DNA of 64,000 nucleotides from Candidatus Enterococcus leclercqii (GTDB taxonomy: Bacteria > Bacillota > Bacilli > Lactobacillales > Enterococcaceae). The notes beneath the pieces are model-generated. The model ran no database searches, had not been told where the DNA came from, and was given only the letters and a program-made list of their open reading frames with translations. Location: assembly GCF_009933135.1 (NCBI RefSeq), contig NZ_MAEH01000003.1, positions 21,576 to 85,575 of the forward strand. The letters are read 5' to 3'. How positions within the stretch are numbered: position 1 is the stretch's first letter; every line of letters starts with the position of its first letter. Positions 17,689 to 26,595 of this stretch are shown one piece after another. The translations under genes and the position numbers were made by a program.

Positions 17689-19206
17689 TCAGCGGTGAGA
17701 ATCGATGTATTTTTTCTTTTCAAGGGCACTTATGACTGCTTGCTGGAATCCAAGCGGGGAGAAGCCGTTAAACTTTTCGTGAGGCTTATTTTGCTTTTTC
17801 GCCATCTTGACTGCAAGTCCACTTTGATTGTGGCTAACGCCTTGAATCGCAATGACAATAAGATCCGCTTTTTTAACGAATACCGCAATCTCTTTGGGCC
17901 GAGCTGACTTCTTATCAATTAAAATCAACTTGGCGCCTGAGTTCTCAACCATTTTTCGGAATTCGGATGTTTTCGCACTCATGCCGATACATCCAACTGT
18001 CAGACCAGAGATACCCGGAATCCCTTCAGTAATTTTCGACGTATGATCGTAACTCTCACTAGCTTCAGCTTTTTGGGGAATGGTTTCTTCAGGCTCTTTC
18101 ACACGAATAGGTATTGGGGGAGCAATCTTGTGCTTCCAAAACAAACGCTTTTGAAAGGATTTTCCCGGCTCCCATCGAAGATCAACAATATCGCCCTCCA
18201 TTAGGTCATAAACGGAAACAGCCTTCTCTGGGACTATATAGGGTTCATCGAGTGCCTCGCCATTAACATTTTTCTCTATGCAATAATGTTTATCACGAAT
18301 TTCCACGACTCCTTGTGTAAACCTCTCCATTGTTGCCGGCAGGCTCTTATGATCTACTATAGTTAATAAATAGCGAAATGAATGACTCTCTTTCGGTAGC
18401 GACTCTTTTTCTTCCACACATACTAAATCACCATGAGTCAGGCCAACTGCTCGAGCAACATTCTCTGGAACAGTCGTTAACGTATAGTTGGACTTTTCGC
18501 GCGTCAACAGATACCCTGTCAGGACCTCAGTCGCTAGGTATAGTTCTTGTTGCGGATCGTCTTTTGCTTTTTTCGGAAGGGATTGTGATTGTTGAGGTGG
18601 CGCTGATTGCTCTCCAGCTATTTTTTCTGCAAGAATTTGTGGAAGAACGGTTGGTGCCAAAGGCTCCGACGCCTTTTTCGCCTGGGGGACTGCCTGTCTC
18701 CCTTCAGGAAGAACTGGCATTTCGCGCTTCGGATCTGACGCGGCCAATGACCGACATTTTTCAATCCACCAAGTCAAACGGGAAAGTTCCTGGAGTCGTT
18801 GTTCTAAATTTTCACTTGTAATACTGGTCGTGATTTCACTGAGATCATACTGTGCTTGTTGAGCGATTTCTTCATTGAGAAGGACGTCGGATTGTTGCGT
18901 CTCTTGGATCCCAGTCTCTGTCTCTTGTCTGTCAATTGCTGCCTTCAGCATTTCATCAGTTAGCCAATCAGGGCGCGAAACACGGTTGATCACTTCTTTA
19001 TAGTCCATTCCTGCAACCGGACACGCAGAAACAGAAACGGTCACGATAGTTGATAGTTGACCTGTATTTTCTACTTGAATTTGGAAACAATCGCCTAATT
19101 TGGCCTTTGATGAGATTTTATCTGGAACTAACCAGTTGTACCTTTTCTTTGTATTTATTTTTTTTCTACTATTATATAGATGATATCCTGCAATTAATTG
19201 CTGCAT
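17689..19206 (-). CDS. DUF2325-domain protein (505 aa)
   Basis: ATG 19206 follows AAAGGGGAG. Residues 1-150 and a Gln/Pro-rich linker (170-215) precede two similar beta-rich modules (about 220-300 and 300-365). The last 100 residues (GLTVGCIGMSAKTSEFRKMV..., KKADLIVIAIQGVSHNQSG) match the DUF2325 pattern: a Rossmann-like fold with a conserved SH motif of unknown role. The family is common beside replication/recombination genes of low-GC plasmids and ICEs. Function unknown. Confidence 0.7.
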   Translation of the reverse strand: MQQLIAGYHLYNSRKKINTKKRYNWLVPDKISSKAKLGDCFQIQVENTGQLSTIVTVSVSACPVAGMDYKEVINRVSRPDWLTDEMLKAAIDRQETETGIQETQQSDVLLNEEIAQQAQYDLSEITTSITSENLEQRLQELSRLTWWIEKCRSLAASDPKREMPVLPEGRQAVPQAKKASEPLAPTVLPQILAEKIAGEQSAPPQQSQSLPKKAKDDPQQELYLATEVLTGYLLTREKSNYTLTTVPENVARAVGLTHGDLVCVEEKESLPKESHSFRYLLTIVDHKSLPATMERFTQGVVEIRDKHYCIEKNVNGEALDEPYIVPEKAVSVYDLMEGDIVDLRWEPGKSFQKRLFWKHKIAPPIPIRVKEPEETIPQKAEASESYDHTSKITEGIPGISGLTVGCIGMSAKTSEFRKMVENSGAKLILIDKKSARPKEIAVFVKKADLIVIAIQGVSHNQSGLAVKMAKKQNKPHEKFNGFSPLGFQQAVISALEKKKYIDSHR

Positions 19207-19249
19207 ACATTCTCCCCTTTATCTCTTCACTATCAGTAAGTTTAATCAA

Positions 19250-19639
19250 TTAACAAGCTTGCGCAACAACTTCTAATTTTAAACGATCCGGATCTTCAAA
19301 AAAGAAAGTATAGCGATCTTTTCCAACGGCGAAAGGAAACTTATCAACGTACAATTCTTTGGCACCAAAATCCTTCATTCTTACTCGAATCTGATCTACC
19401 TGTTCTATGCTATCAACCGAAAATGCCAGGTGATTTAATCCTATGTTTTTTCTATGAAATCCTTTTTCTCGATAGCTCTCTTCAGCCTGGACAAAGACAA
19501 TGTAAAATGTTTTATACCTGTAACTGAATCCATGCTCCCAGTCCTGATAAAGCTGGTAATTCATAAGGGAAAGCAAAGTAGAATAGAATTTTCTCGTTTC
19601 CACTAAGTTATTTACGTATAGTTCAATATGATCTATCAT
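19250..19639 (-). CDS. VOC-superfamily (glyoxalase/bleomycin-resistance fold) protein
   Basis: 129 aa, the usual length of a single VOC protein made of two beta-alpha-beta-beta-beta modules. Candidate metal ligands are His4 (MIDHIELYV), His in IGLNHLAFSVD, and Glu in RLKLEVVAQ. The substrate cannot be told; relatives include fosfomycin/bleomycin resistance proteins and lactoylglutathione lyase-like enzymes. It stands alone between the DUF2325 gene and the resolvase. Confidence 0.8.
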   Translation of the reverse strand: MIDHIELYVNNLVETRKFYSTLLSLMNYQLYQDWEHGFSYRYKTFYIVFVQAEESYREKGFHRKNIGLNHLAFSVDSIEQVDQIRVRMKDFGAKELYVDKFPFAVGKDRYTFFFEDPDRLKLEVVAQAC

Positions 19640-19751
19640 TTTTCATTCACCTCTTTGTCACGAGAATTAAATCCGCGGTGATTGACCGAATTAAGGTACA
19701 AAGTTATACTACTGTTATAACTTTTCTTTTCGTACCAACTCCCAACCAACG

Positions 19752-19778
19752 CCCACGCAAGATGCGTGGGTCTTTTTT
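19752..19778 (+). terminator. Terminator hairpin
   Basis: CCCACGC-AAGAT-GCGTGGG followed by TCTTTTTT on the plus strand, just beyond the 3' end of the resolvase gene. No plus-strand gene leads into it. Confidence 0.6.
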
Positions 19779-19793
19779 GGTTCTGTCTTCTCA

Positions 19794-20366
19794 TCACCTA
19801 TTCGATGCCAACTCGCCGTATCGCTGCTTATATCGAACGATTGTGGATTTATCAATTTCAAATAATCTTGCCGTTTCTTTATAAGTATGTGTTTCTAGGT
19901 AATCTAGGATCTCCTTAATTTGTCGTGGCGTTTTTTTCATTCGTCGCCCATCTCGGTAATTTGGATTATGCAGCCGTTGATACTCTTTTCCTTCTTGGGT
20001 TCGCTGAACAATCATATCCCGTTCAAATTGGGCAAAAGCCAAAAACATGTTCAACATTAAGCTGCCATTAGGCGATTGATCAATTCGCCCCATATTAAGA
20101 ATATTTACCACGATATTTTTTTCTTGTAGTTCCGAAATCAAGGTGGTTCCCTGCTGAACCGAACGAGACAGTCGATCCAACTTAGTGACAATCAATTCAT
20201 CACCTGGAGAAAGCGTCTGAAGTAATTCCTCTAATTTTGGACGATCTCGTTTTGTACCCGTAAATTTTTCGCTGTAAATTTTTTCAGCCCCTGCATTTTT
20301 TAATAGTTCCACTTGGCCTGCTAATTCTTGATCATTTGTTGAAACTCTGGCATATCCAACCTTCAA
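19794..20366 (-). CDS. Serine recombinase, resolvase/invertase family
   Basis: 190 aa from a TTG at 20366 placed 7 nt after AAAGGAGGG; the longer frame to 20423 would run through that ribosome site. The catalytic domain begins KVGYARVSTNDQ with nucleophile Ser9, followed by the DELIVTKLDRLSRS motif. The C-terminal 45 residues are an HTH (YKETARLFEIDKSTIVRYKQR). Such resolvases separate plasmid multimers or transposon cointegrates at a res site that normally lies just upstream (about 20370-20480). A decayed second copy of the gene start lies at 47021-47074. Confidence 0.9.
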   Translation of the reverse strand: MKVGYARVSTNDQELAGQVELLKNAGAEKIYSEKFTGTKRDRPKLEELLQTLSPGDELIVTKLDRLSRSVQQGTTLISELQEKNIVVNILNMGRIDQSPNGSLMLNMFLAFAQFERDMIVQRTQEGKEYQRLHNPNYRDGRRMKKTPRQIKEILDYLETHTYKETARLFEIDKSTIVRYKQRYGELASNR

Positions 20367-20572
20367 AAATGGCCCTCCTTTTGCACATATAATACGCACA
20401 CGCGCTAAGATTGATTTTATCACACTCAGTTCACATATGTAAAGCTGTTAAGTTTTGCATATAATCCGAAGCAACCTTCTTTACGACTCAAGCTGCCAAA
20501 GAAGATAAAAGAAAAGAGGCCTCCATTAAAGAGCACCTCATTTGAAAGCTTCATAAATTGACGTATTTGGAC

Positions 20573-20857
20573 TTATCTAAATATATCAGAGTGACTACCT
20601 GTTCTTTCAAAAATGATTGTTCGATCGTAATAATAAAACACTACAATCCAATCGCTATTTCTTCCACCTATGTGTATATCCCAACGTTTAGGAATTTGAT
20701 TCTTAGGTTCCAATGGATGTAGTTGGTACTCTATCCCCAGCTCTTCTTCATTCATTAGTAATTCCATAGCGATTTGCAGTTTCTTTATTGGTTTCCCTTG
20801 CTTAATCAACTTTTTAACATCTTTATCAAATCGTGTCGTCGTTTTATAATTCAGCAT
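20573..20857 (-). CDS. YafQ/RelE-family toxin (mRNA interferase)
   Basis: 94 aa from ATG 20857, overlapping the antitoxin gene by 14 bp; a TTG four codons upstream is an alternative start. The fold signature is that of YafQ: KKLIKQGKPI near the N-terminus and a C-terminal RTGSHSDIF with the catalytic-type His. YafQ toxins cut mRNA in the ribosome A site and are neutralised by DinJ-like antitoxins, the gene found immediately upstream here. Confidence 0.87.
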   Translation of the reverse strand: MLNYKTTTRFDKDVKKLIKQGKPIKKLQIAMELLMNEEELGIEYQLHPLEPKNQIPKRWDIHIGGRNSDWIVVFYYYDRTIIFERTGSHSDIFR

Positions 20858-21140
20858 GCGCTTCCCCAACAGCTTCTTTTTTCATTCTTTCGAAATAACT
20901 ATTTAAATCCTCCTGATTAGTTAAGTCGTTTTTTTCAATAAAACGCTCAGTTTCTTTAAAGGCTTTTAAAGTCTCAACTGTTGGTTGAAAAGATGGCGTC
21001 TCAATGTCAAATGGAAATTTTCCAGTTTTTACAAACTTCGTCAAAAATATTCTTACTGCGACAGATGTATTCATTCCAACTTCATCAAACATTTTATCTG
21101 CATCGCGTTTTAAGTCATCATCAATTCTGATAGTTGCCAT
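20844..21140 (-). CDS. RelB/DinJ-family antitoxin
   Basis: 98 aa; ATG 21140 follows AGGGAGGG. The N-terminus (MATIRIDDDLKRDADKMFDEVGMNTSVAVRIFL) is the RelB/DinJ ribbon-helix-helix that binds the operon operator, and the C-terminal part should wrap the toxin. It is the first gene of a two-gene addiction operon. A GTATAC sequence lies about 50 bp upstream, but no clear promoter pair could be fixed. Confidence 0.88.
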   Translation of the reverse strand: MATIRIDDDLKRDADKMFDEVGMNTSVAVRIFLTKFVKTGKFPFDIETPSFQPTVETLKAFKETERFIEKNDLTNQEDLNSYFERMKKEAVGEAHAEL

Positions 21141-22077
21141 GATAATCCCTCCCTATCTCTAAAATAATAACACAAAAGTAGTCGTTTGTATACGATTAAC
21201 AACATTATGTAACACAATCATTTCGCCAGTAGATTTATTTTATACACCCTAACGCTACACGTTAAAATCTGATTCTTCGGAGATTTCTAAAAGTACCAAA
21301 AAGGTATGCTCTAAATAAACATATAGGCAAAGTAGCAAACCTACTTGTCTCAGTGCCTACTCATACCTTTTCTGTTTCTTTGAACGACCTTATTTTGTAT
21401 GACAAAGATGTTTCTAAGTAAGCGGGAAGTAAACGAGTATATGCTAAATAGGCCAGCGCCAGACTAGTCAAAATTATAACGTAAAACGGGATTTAAGAAA
21501 ACTTTACAACACAACCCTTTTTGCAGACTCTAGAATAGAACCTTTCAGTATTGTTCGTTTTATCTAAAAATGTAATATCTATCGATGTTCCTATTGTTTT
21601 TAAATCTATACACTATTGCTAACAGAAAAGGAGGATATTTTTGAAGAAAAAGAAAAAATTTAATTGGCTCAAATTTCTTACTATGAGTATACTTTTTCGA
21701 AATCCATAGCAACTGATTTTTGAACTAATTATGTACCTTGAGATATCAGCTAACTGCAGGATTAATCAGTTAGCTATTAGTTGCTCAGGGCACTCGTCTA
21801 ACACCATACATATCCGCTCATTTCACACTTTTCCAGTTAAATATTTACTTGGTTCGATCAATTAATTAATTTTGTACAATATTCTTTCACTATCTCTACA
21901 ATTATCAATTTGTATTTTGAAATTCTACTTATTGATACTTTTTTCAATGCATCTCTAAATTTCGACCAGTCTCCCTTATAGTTCTAGATTATTATCTATA
22001 TTTTTGGAGTTGCTACATTCTTTATGATATACTTTCGGCTATTTATGAAATAATTACGTACGGAGGATTCAAAAAAT
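21141..22077. other. Gene-poor region with mobile-element scars
   Basis: AT-rich sequence of about 940 bp with no intact gene. It holds an IS6-like end (AAAACTTTACAACACAACC, about 21502) and a truncated reading frame at 21641-21709. The rest shows no supported feature. Confidence 0.5.
21641..21709 (+). pseudogene. Truncated start of a membrane/secreted protein gene
   Basis: A perfect AAAAGGAGG site precedes a TTG start, but the frame (MKKKKKFNWLKFLTMSIL...) stops after 22 codons inside what looks like a signal or membrane segment. Probably the stump of a longer gene lost by deletion; a functional tiny peptide is possible. Confidence 0.4.
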
Positions 22078-22524
22078 ATGGAAATTAGATAAATTGTTTA
22101 TGGCAGCTACGAGTATCAAGAAACATTGAGGTTGAGAGATGAGGTCATGCGACACCCAATTGGATTAAACATTGGAGATGAAGATTTCTCCCATGAAGAA
22201 AAGCAATATGTACTCAGATCTTTTGAAGTTGACCAATTAGCGGGACTGGGCGTGTTGGCTCTTACCAGCACTGCCAAAGTTGAATATTTAGTAGTTGATC
22301 CAAGGTTCTAAGGTAAAGGCATTGGCAAGGGTTTGATGATGCAGCTCGAACGTACGGCTAAACAGAAAGACTATTCTGAAGTCACGATGGAGACCCGTAC
22401 TTATGCTCAAAGATTTCACGAAAAATTAGGTTATTCACCTGTGAATGATGAAATACCTACTACAATGAATCCGATTCCACATATTGTGATGAGAAAAGAA
22501 CTAAGAGAATTTCCAATACCATAA
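22078..22524 (+). pseudogene. GNAT acetyltransferase gene with two nonsense codons
   Basis: After GGAGGATTC the ATG at 22078 opens a frame of about 148 codons interrupted twice by TAA, at codon 5 and in the acetyl-CoA loop (RF*GKGIGKG). The frame otherwise reads as a GNAT enzyme: EYLVVDPRF, GKGIGKGLM (motif A), ETRTYAQRFHEKLGYSP (motif B) and HIVMRKEL. In functional relatives the second interrupted position is Gln (QGKGIG), so CAA-to-TAA fits; the same change would repair codon 5. No frameshift is present. Confidence 0.75.
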
Positions 22525-22619
22525 TAAAACTATGGGGCATCTCTAGAAATTACGAATAAAATAAAAAAAATCCTCTTCCATGGCGATAATATGATTATCA
22601 ACTACTGGGGGGATTTTTT

Positions 22620-23017
22620 ATGTCTGGACTAAATTTATTTGGAGAAAACAAAGTGTTTGAAAAGTTGAGTCAGATAGGAGATTCCTTGGAAAAACTAGTT
22701 GGTTTTGTTGATTGGGAACTTTTCTATCACATTCTGAATTACTTATTGGCGAAATCTGCCAAAGGACCTGGCGGTCGGCTACCATATGACTACGTGTTAA
22801 TGTTTAAAATCTTGATTTTACAGCGATACTACAACCTGTCAGACGGCCGGCCATTCCCGATGCCAAAACCATCTGGCTGTTTAAAGATACACTCTCAAAG
22901 ACAAATGGCTATCAACAACTAATTATTATCTTTGAGAAAGAACTCGAATTACAAGGACTTATAAGCCACGAGGGAACCATGATTGATGTCTCCTTTATTG
23001 AAGCGCCTAAACAGTGA
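22620..23017 (+). pseudogene. Decayed IS5-family transposase (N-terminal half)
   Basis: ATG 22620 follows a ribosome site and encodes a DUF772-type transposase start (FVDWELFYHILNYLLAKSAKG..., YVLMFKILILQRYYNLSDG). A deletion and frame change at about 22846 follow; the second frame continues with IPDAKTIWLFKDTL and ends EGTMIDVSFIEAPKQ then TGA. The catalytic C-terminal half is missing. A hairpin (AGTCGAAGAG/CTCTTCGACT) with T-run follows at about 23067, then an IS6-like end near 23175. Not active. Confidence 0.8.
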
Positions 23018-23201
23018 AATTCTAAAAAAAGTGGCATGTTTGAAATGGTCTCAGCTTTATACAAAGAAAGTCGAAGAGAAATTAGCCTCTTCGACTTTTC
23101 GCTATGGAAGAAATTCAGAACTTATTAAAATCAGCATATGTCATCAACAAAAGATGGGTTCGGAGATTCATTTCTAAAATTTTGCAACACAATCCCGGCA
23201 A

Positions 23202-23636
23202 TCATTTTTTAGAAGGCTTGATGCGACTAGTTAAGTTATCTATAATGTCAGACAAAAAAATGTCTTTCATTTTTTGTTCTACAATTTGCTGCAAATCATC
23301 GTACGTATCTTCAAGAACCGTTTGAATATTACTTCCAATTGGACAGTTGGGTTCTGTATTTTTATCTGTATGGAAAAGGGCTCCATCTTTATCAACGCTC
23401 TTGTAAATCTCAAAAAGAGAAATGTCTGATACACTTTTAGTCAATTTTGGTTCTGCTTTGCCATTTTGGGTTTCAATTAATTGTGCTTTTTTAAGTTCCC
23501 CCATGATTTTTCGGACTGTTACAGGATTTGTATTTACACTTTTAGCAATCGTCTCGCTAGATAAATCTGTTCCTTGGAAAATTTCGATATAGGATAGAAT
23601 ATGAATGGCATCACTTAAACGTACAGAGTATTTCAT
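23202..23636 (-). CDS. Rrf2-family transcriptional regulator
   Basis: 144 aa from ATG 23636 (MKYSVRLSDAIHIL), with AAAGGA 10 nt upstream. It has the winged-helix of Rrf2 proteins (LSSETIAKSVNTNPVTVRKIMGELKKAQLIET). Only one Cys is present in the usual cluster region (NCPIGSNI), so it is unlikely to hold an Fe-S cluster and may sense another signal, like YwnA-type relatives. It is divergent from the MBL lipoprotein gene and shares its control region. Confidence 0.85.
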   Translation of the reverse strand: MKYSVRLSDAIHILSYIEIFQGTDLSSETIAKSVNTNPVTVRKIMGELKKAQLIETQNGKAEPKLTKSVSDISLFEIYKSVDKDGALFHTDKNTEPNCPIGSNIQTVLEDTYDDLQQIVEQKMKDIFLSDIIDNLTSRIKPSKK

Positions 23637-23656
23637 TAAAACGACGTCCTTTTCTC

Positions 23657-23711
23657 TTGACTTTGGAAAGCTTATTATATACCATGATCCTGTAACTATC
23701 AAATTTACAGG
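23657..23711. promoter_or_regulatory. Divergent promoters and Rrf2 operator
   Basis: Minus strand: TTGATA (23702-23697), 17-nt spacer, TATAAT (23679-23674) drives the regulator. Plus strand: TTGACT (about 23658) with a TATA-like box near 23675 may drive the lipoprotein gene. The inverted repeat CCTGTAA...TTTACAGG (23689-23711) overlaps the minus-strand -35 and is the likely operator. Confidence 0.65.
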
Positions 23712-23737
23712 TTGTAACACCAGAAAGAAGGGATACA

Positions 23738-24685
23738 TTGAAAAAGCTGTCACTTATTGGCTTAGCGTTAACATCCGTTTCCATTCTTTTGGTAGGTTGT
23801 TCAAACAGCAACCCGACAAAGAGTTCTCAGTCAGAATCACAAATAACAACATCCAGTATGAAGAAGGAGAGCAAAATGATCTATAAAGAGGTAAAGGGTC
23901 AAAACGTCACATACTACACTATGAATCCAGATCCTGTTTTCGGAGCGACAGCTACACTTGTTGAAAAAGATGGAAAAGGGTTGCTTGTTGACACACAGTT
24001 TTCAAAAACTGATGCTGATAAAATAGTCCAAGTTGCAAAAGAGAAGAAAATCGAGATAGAAAAAATTTACATTTCGTATAGTGACCCTGATTATTATTTT
24101 GGTGCGCAACAAGTCAAGGAGGCTTTCCCAGAGGCTAAAATTTTTGCCACAGCTAACACAATTGAGCGAATTAAAAATACTTATGAAAACAAACTATCTG
24201 TTTGGGCAGATACCTTGAAAAATGATGCACCAGATAAAATCATTATTCCTGAAGAAATAAGTGATAAGATTCAATTAGGAGAAACGACGTTTACTATTTT
24301 TGGTAAAGATTTGTCAAAACAAACGTTATACAGTAAAGAAGACCAACTACTTTTAGGTGGAATTCTTGTTTCAACTGATGGACACTTATTTATGGCTGAT
24401 ACAAAGACCATTGAGAGTCAAGAACAATGGATTAAAGATTTAAATGAATTGGCTAAATTAGAACCAAAAACGGTTATTCCAGGACATTTTAGTGAAGGTA
24501 ATGACTTTTCTGAAAAGAATATTGAATTCACAAATGACTACATTGAAAAATTTATTGAAGTAGAAAAAGAAAGTAAGAATAGTGAAGAAATTATTGAAAA
24601 AATGAAAAAAGCGTACCCAGATTTTCCAGAAGGAAGTTTAGAAATGAGTGCAAAAGTAGTGACTGGAGAGCAGCCATGGGAGTAA
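23738..24685 (+). CDS. Lipoprotein with metallo-beta-lactamase-like fold
   Basis: 315 aa, TTG start with AAGAAGGG upstream. The signal peptide ends in a lipobox LVGC (Cys21). Residues 50-250 follow the MBL fold (GATATLVEKDGKGLLVDTQFSKTDADKI, ...VIPGHF), but the usual HxHxDH metal site is replaced by SYSDPDYYFGA, so hydrolase chemistry is doubtful or altered. Such exported MBL-like proteins often sit beside Rrf2 or HxlR regulators, as here. Substrate unknown. Confidence 0.8.
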   Translation: MKKLSLIGLALTSVSILLVGCSNSNPTKSSQSESQITTSSMKKESKMIYKEVKGQNVTYYTMNPDPVFGATATLVEKDGKGLLVDTQFSKTDADKIVQVAKEKKIEIEKIYISYSDPDYYFGAQQVKEAFPEAKIFATANTIERIKNTYENKLSVWADTLKNDAPDKIIIPEEISDKIQLGETTFTIFGKDLSKQTLYSKEDQLLLGGILVSTDGHLFMADTKTIESQEQWIKDLNELAKLEPKTVIPGHFSEGNDFSEKNIEFTNDYIEKFIEVEKESKNSEEIIEKMKKAYPDFPEGSLEMSAKVVTGEQPWE

Positions 24686-25250
24686 GTTGCTGTGACTGGT
24701 TCTGTTGCACAACTTATAAACTAATAATACAGCTTCATCCTATCTTAAAATATGATAATAGAAAAAACTTTATAGGCGAACTGTTTTAACTATTCTAATT
24801 TATGTAGACGCTCTTAGGATTGTTAGTTTATTAAACTTTCAAAAGAGGTATCCTTAAAAAAGGAGCTCTTCAACAAATTGTGTTGGTTAAGACCAAATTT
24901 AATAAAAGTTAGTCGACGGTGTGGTACATTTTGTGTGCCACACATTTTTTAGTTTTCATAGATCAATCTTTGCTGCAAGTAAAGATTCTGATTCGCCCCT
25001 TACCAAAATAGAAATCAATTCCTGCTTTACACGAAAAAGTAAAAATCTCGTACGGATTTGCTACAAATCTCTAAAAATTACACCCTTGTCAGAACCCTTA
25101 AGTTTTGCATATGTTCTTTAAGTACAATCATTAATTAAGCTTACAAACCTTCAAAAAGATATTTCAAAGAAAAAAAGAGGCCCCTTTTTTAAAGGCAACC
25201 TCAGCTGTTTAATTGGCTCTATTTGAAGTAATTGAACTCCTCATAGCTCT
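24686..25250. other. Intergenic region with IS6-like end, terminator and dispersed repeat
   Basis: No gene seen. An IS6-family-like terminal sequence (GGTTCTGTTGCACAACTT) lies at about 24699. A plus-strand terminator GTGTGGTAC/GTGCCACAC plus T-run is at 24919-24950. A segment of about 110 bp (24990-25105) recurs at 34725-34845. Confidence 0.55.
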
Positions 25251-25697
25251 TCATTCATCTAGAAGCGGATATGCAAACTGTGAGTCTATTTTCTGCGGGT
25301 CAGTCGTCCCATCACCCGAAATTACGTACTGAATCGTTACTCGATTGTTTTTCAAGTCTAGTACACAGTAATACTCTAACTCACAATTAATAATGGTTAG
25401 ACTCTCCTGATTTTTCAGCTTTTCTCCTGACAGAAATGTGCCTGAATTTATAACTTCTTGTCGCCATTTTTGAAAGTCCTTTTTGGTTGTAATTCTTTTG
25501 GAATACTGCTTATATAGTCCAGGCTTCTCATCATATCGGATTTTTCCGATTGTTTCGATTTGCTCCTCAGGTAGTCCCCTTTCAACTAGGTATTGGTTGA
25601 TCTTCTCATCTGCCTGATCTTTTTGATAGATTGAATACCCATAATATCCTAGAATTAAAACTACGATGATACCGATAGCAACTCCAATTTTTTTCAT
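25251..25697 (-). CDS. Membrane-anchored hypothetical protein (DUF3139-like)
   Basis: 148 aa from ATG 25697 (MKKIGVAIGIIVVLILGYYG), with AAAAGGGA upstream. One N-terminal membrane helix is followed by a small exported domain. The stretch after the helix (ADEKINQYLVERGLPEEQIETIGKIRYD) resembles DUF3139-type proteins. No neighbours in operon. Confidence 0.6.
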   Translation of the reverse strand: MKKIGVAIGIIVVLILGYYGYSIYQKDQADEKINQYLVERGLPEEQIETIGKIRYDEKPGLYKQYSKRITTKKDFQKWRQEVINSGTFLSGEKLKNQESLTIINCELEYYCVLDLKNNRVTIQYVISGDGTTDPQKIDSQFAYPLLDE

Positions 25698-26595
25698 AGC
25701 CGTCCCTTTTATTTTCTTGTTCAATAGGCACCAGCCTTATACTGTAAATAGATTAGGCAATACACCTGTTGCAAACAACCATCTGCCATCTACGCAATCG
25801 GACATATCTATCAAATCCATTAAAATAGATTCTTTTAAAGTGACAGAAAATTGGAGAATAGCCAGACTTATCTTTTATTATTGTTGAAATCTTCACCTGT
25901 TAGTTCAGTTTTCGCAAGTGCACCAGTGTTTATCCATTCCTTCATGTCCCTTTTAAACTGCGTCCACCATCTTCTAACCATTGTTCTGCCACCCCATCAA
26001 TAATCGGATTGTATCACTTTAATAGTTAGTTCAATAGCATTTTGGGGAAAACTTAAGAAGTATTCGGCTATTGTGTAATCCCCATTTATAAACTCTAACA
26101 GGTTTACTGGTTACATTTTTTACTAAACTTCACTACCGCTTTGAACGGTCTACTTGAGGGAGTATGTCGAGTACGTCCTCTTTACATTGCAGGTGTAGAT
26201 CTTTGACAACCGACAACATTTTTTTGTGACGATTCGACGAGGAGTATCTCATCTGTACAATCAGATGAGATACTCCTCGTCGGAATCTCGAAAAAATTCT
26301 CACAAATCGTATCTGAAGTATTGACTCAAATCCAAAGAGTGTTTGAGGTGGAACATGTTAATTTTTAGAAAAAGGAAGGTGTGACGTAATCAAATTTAGT
26401 CACTTCTTTCTAGAATAGGAATGGTGATATCGGTCACGAATGTTACCATCTGTTGCCAAGGATAGTACCACAACGTAAGAGAAAAGCTAGGGATCAGCTT
26501 TCTAAGCCCCTAGCAGTGTGGTTAGAACGGTAACTTGTTCTAATCCATCTGTTCAGACTTTCTATCAGAAATATTGATACAAATTTCTCAAAAAT
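25698..26595. other. Gene-free stretch of about 900 bp
   Basis: No supported reading frame on either strand. It contains the long palindrome at 26231-26287. The rest looks like decayed sequence. Confidence 0.45.
26231..26287. repeat. Long near-perfect palindrome
   Basis: ACGAGGAGTATCTCATCTG and its exact complement are separated by only TACAAT, and the pairing extends through outer GATTC/GAATC. No T-run follows on either strand, so it is not a standard terminator. It could extrude as a cruciform or be a protein site. Confidence 0.7.
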
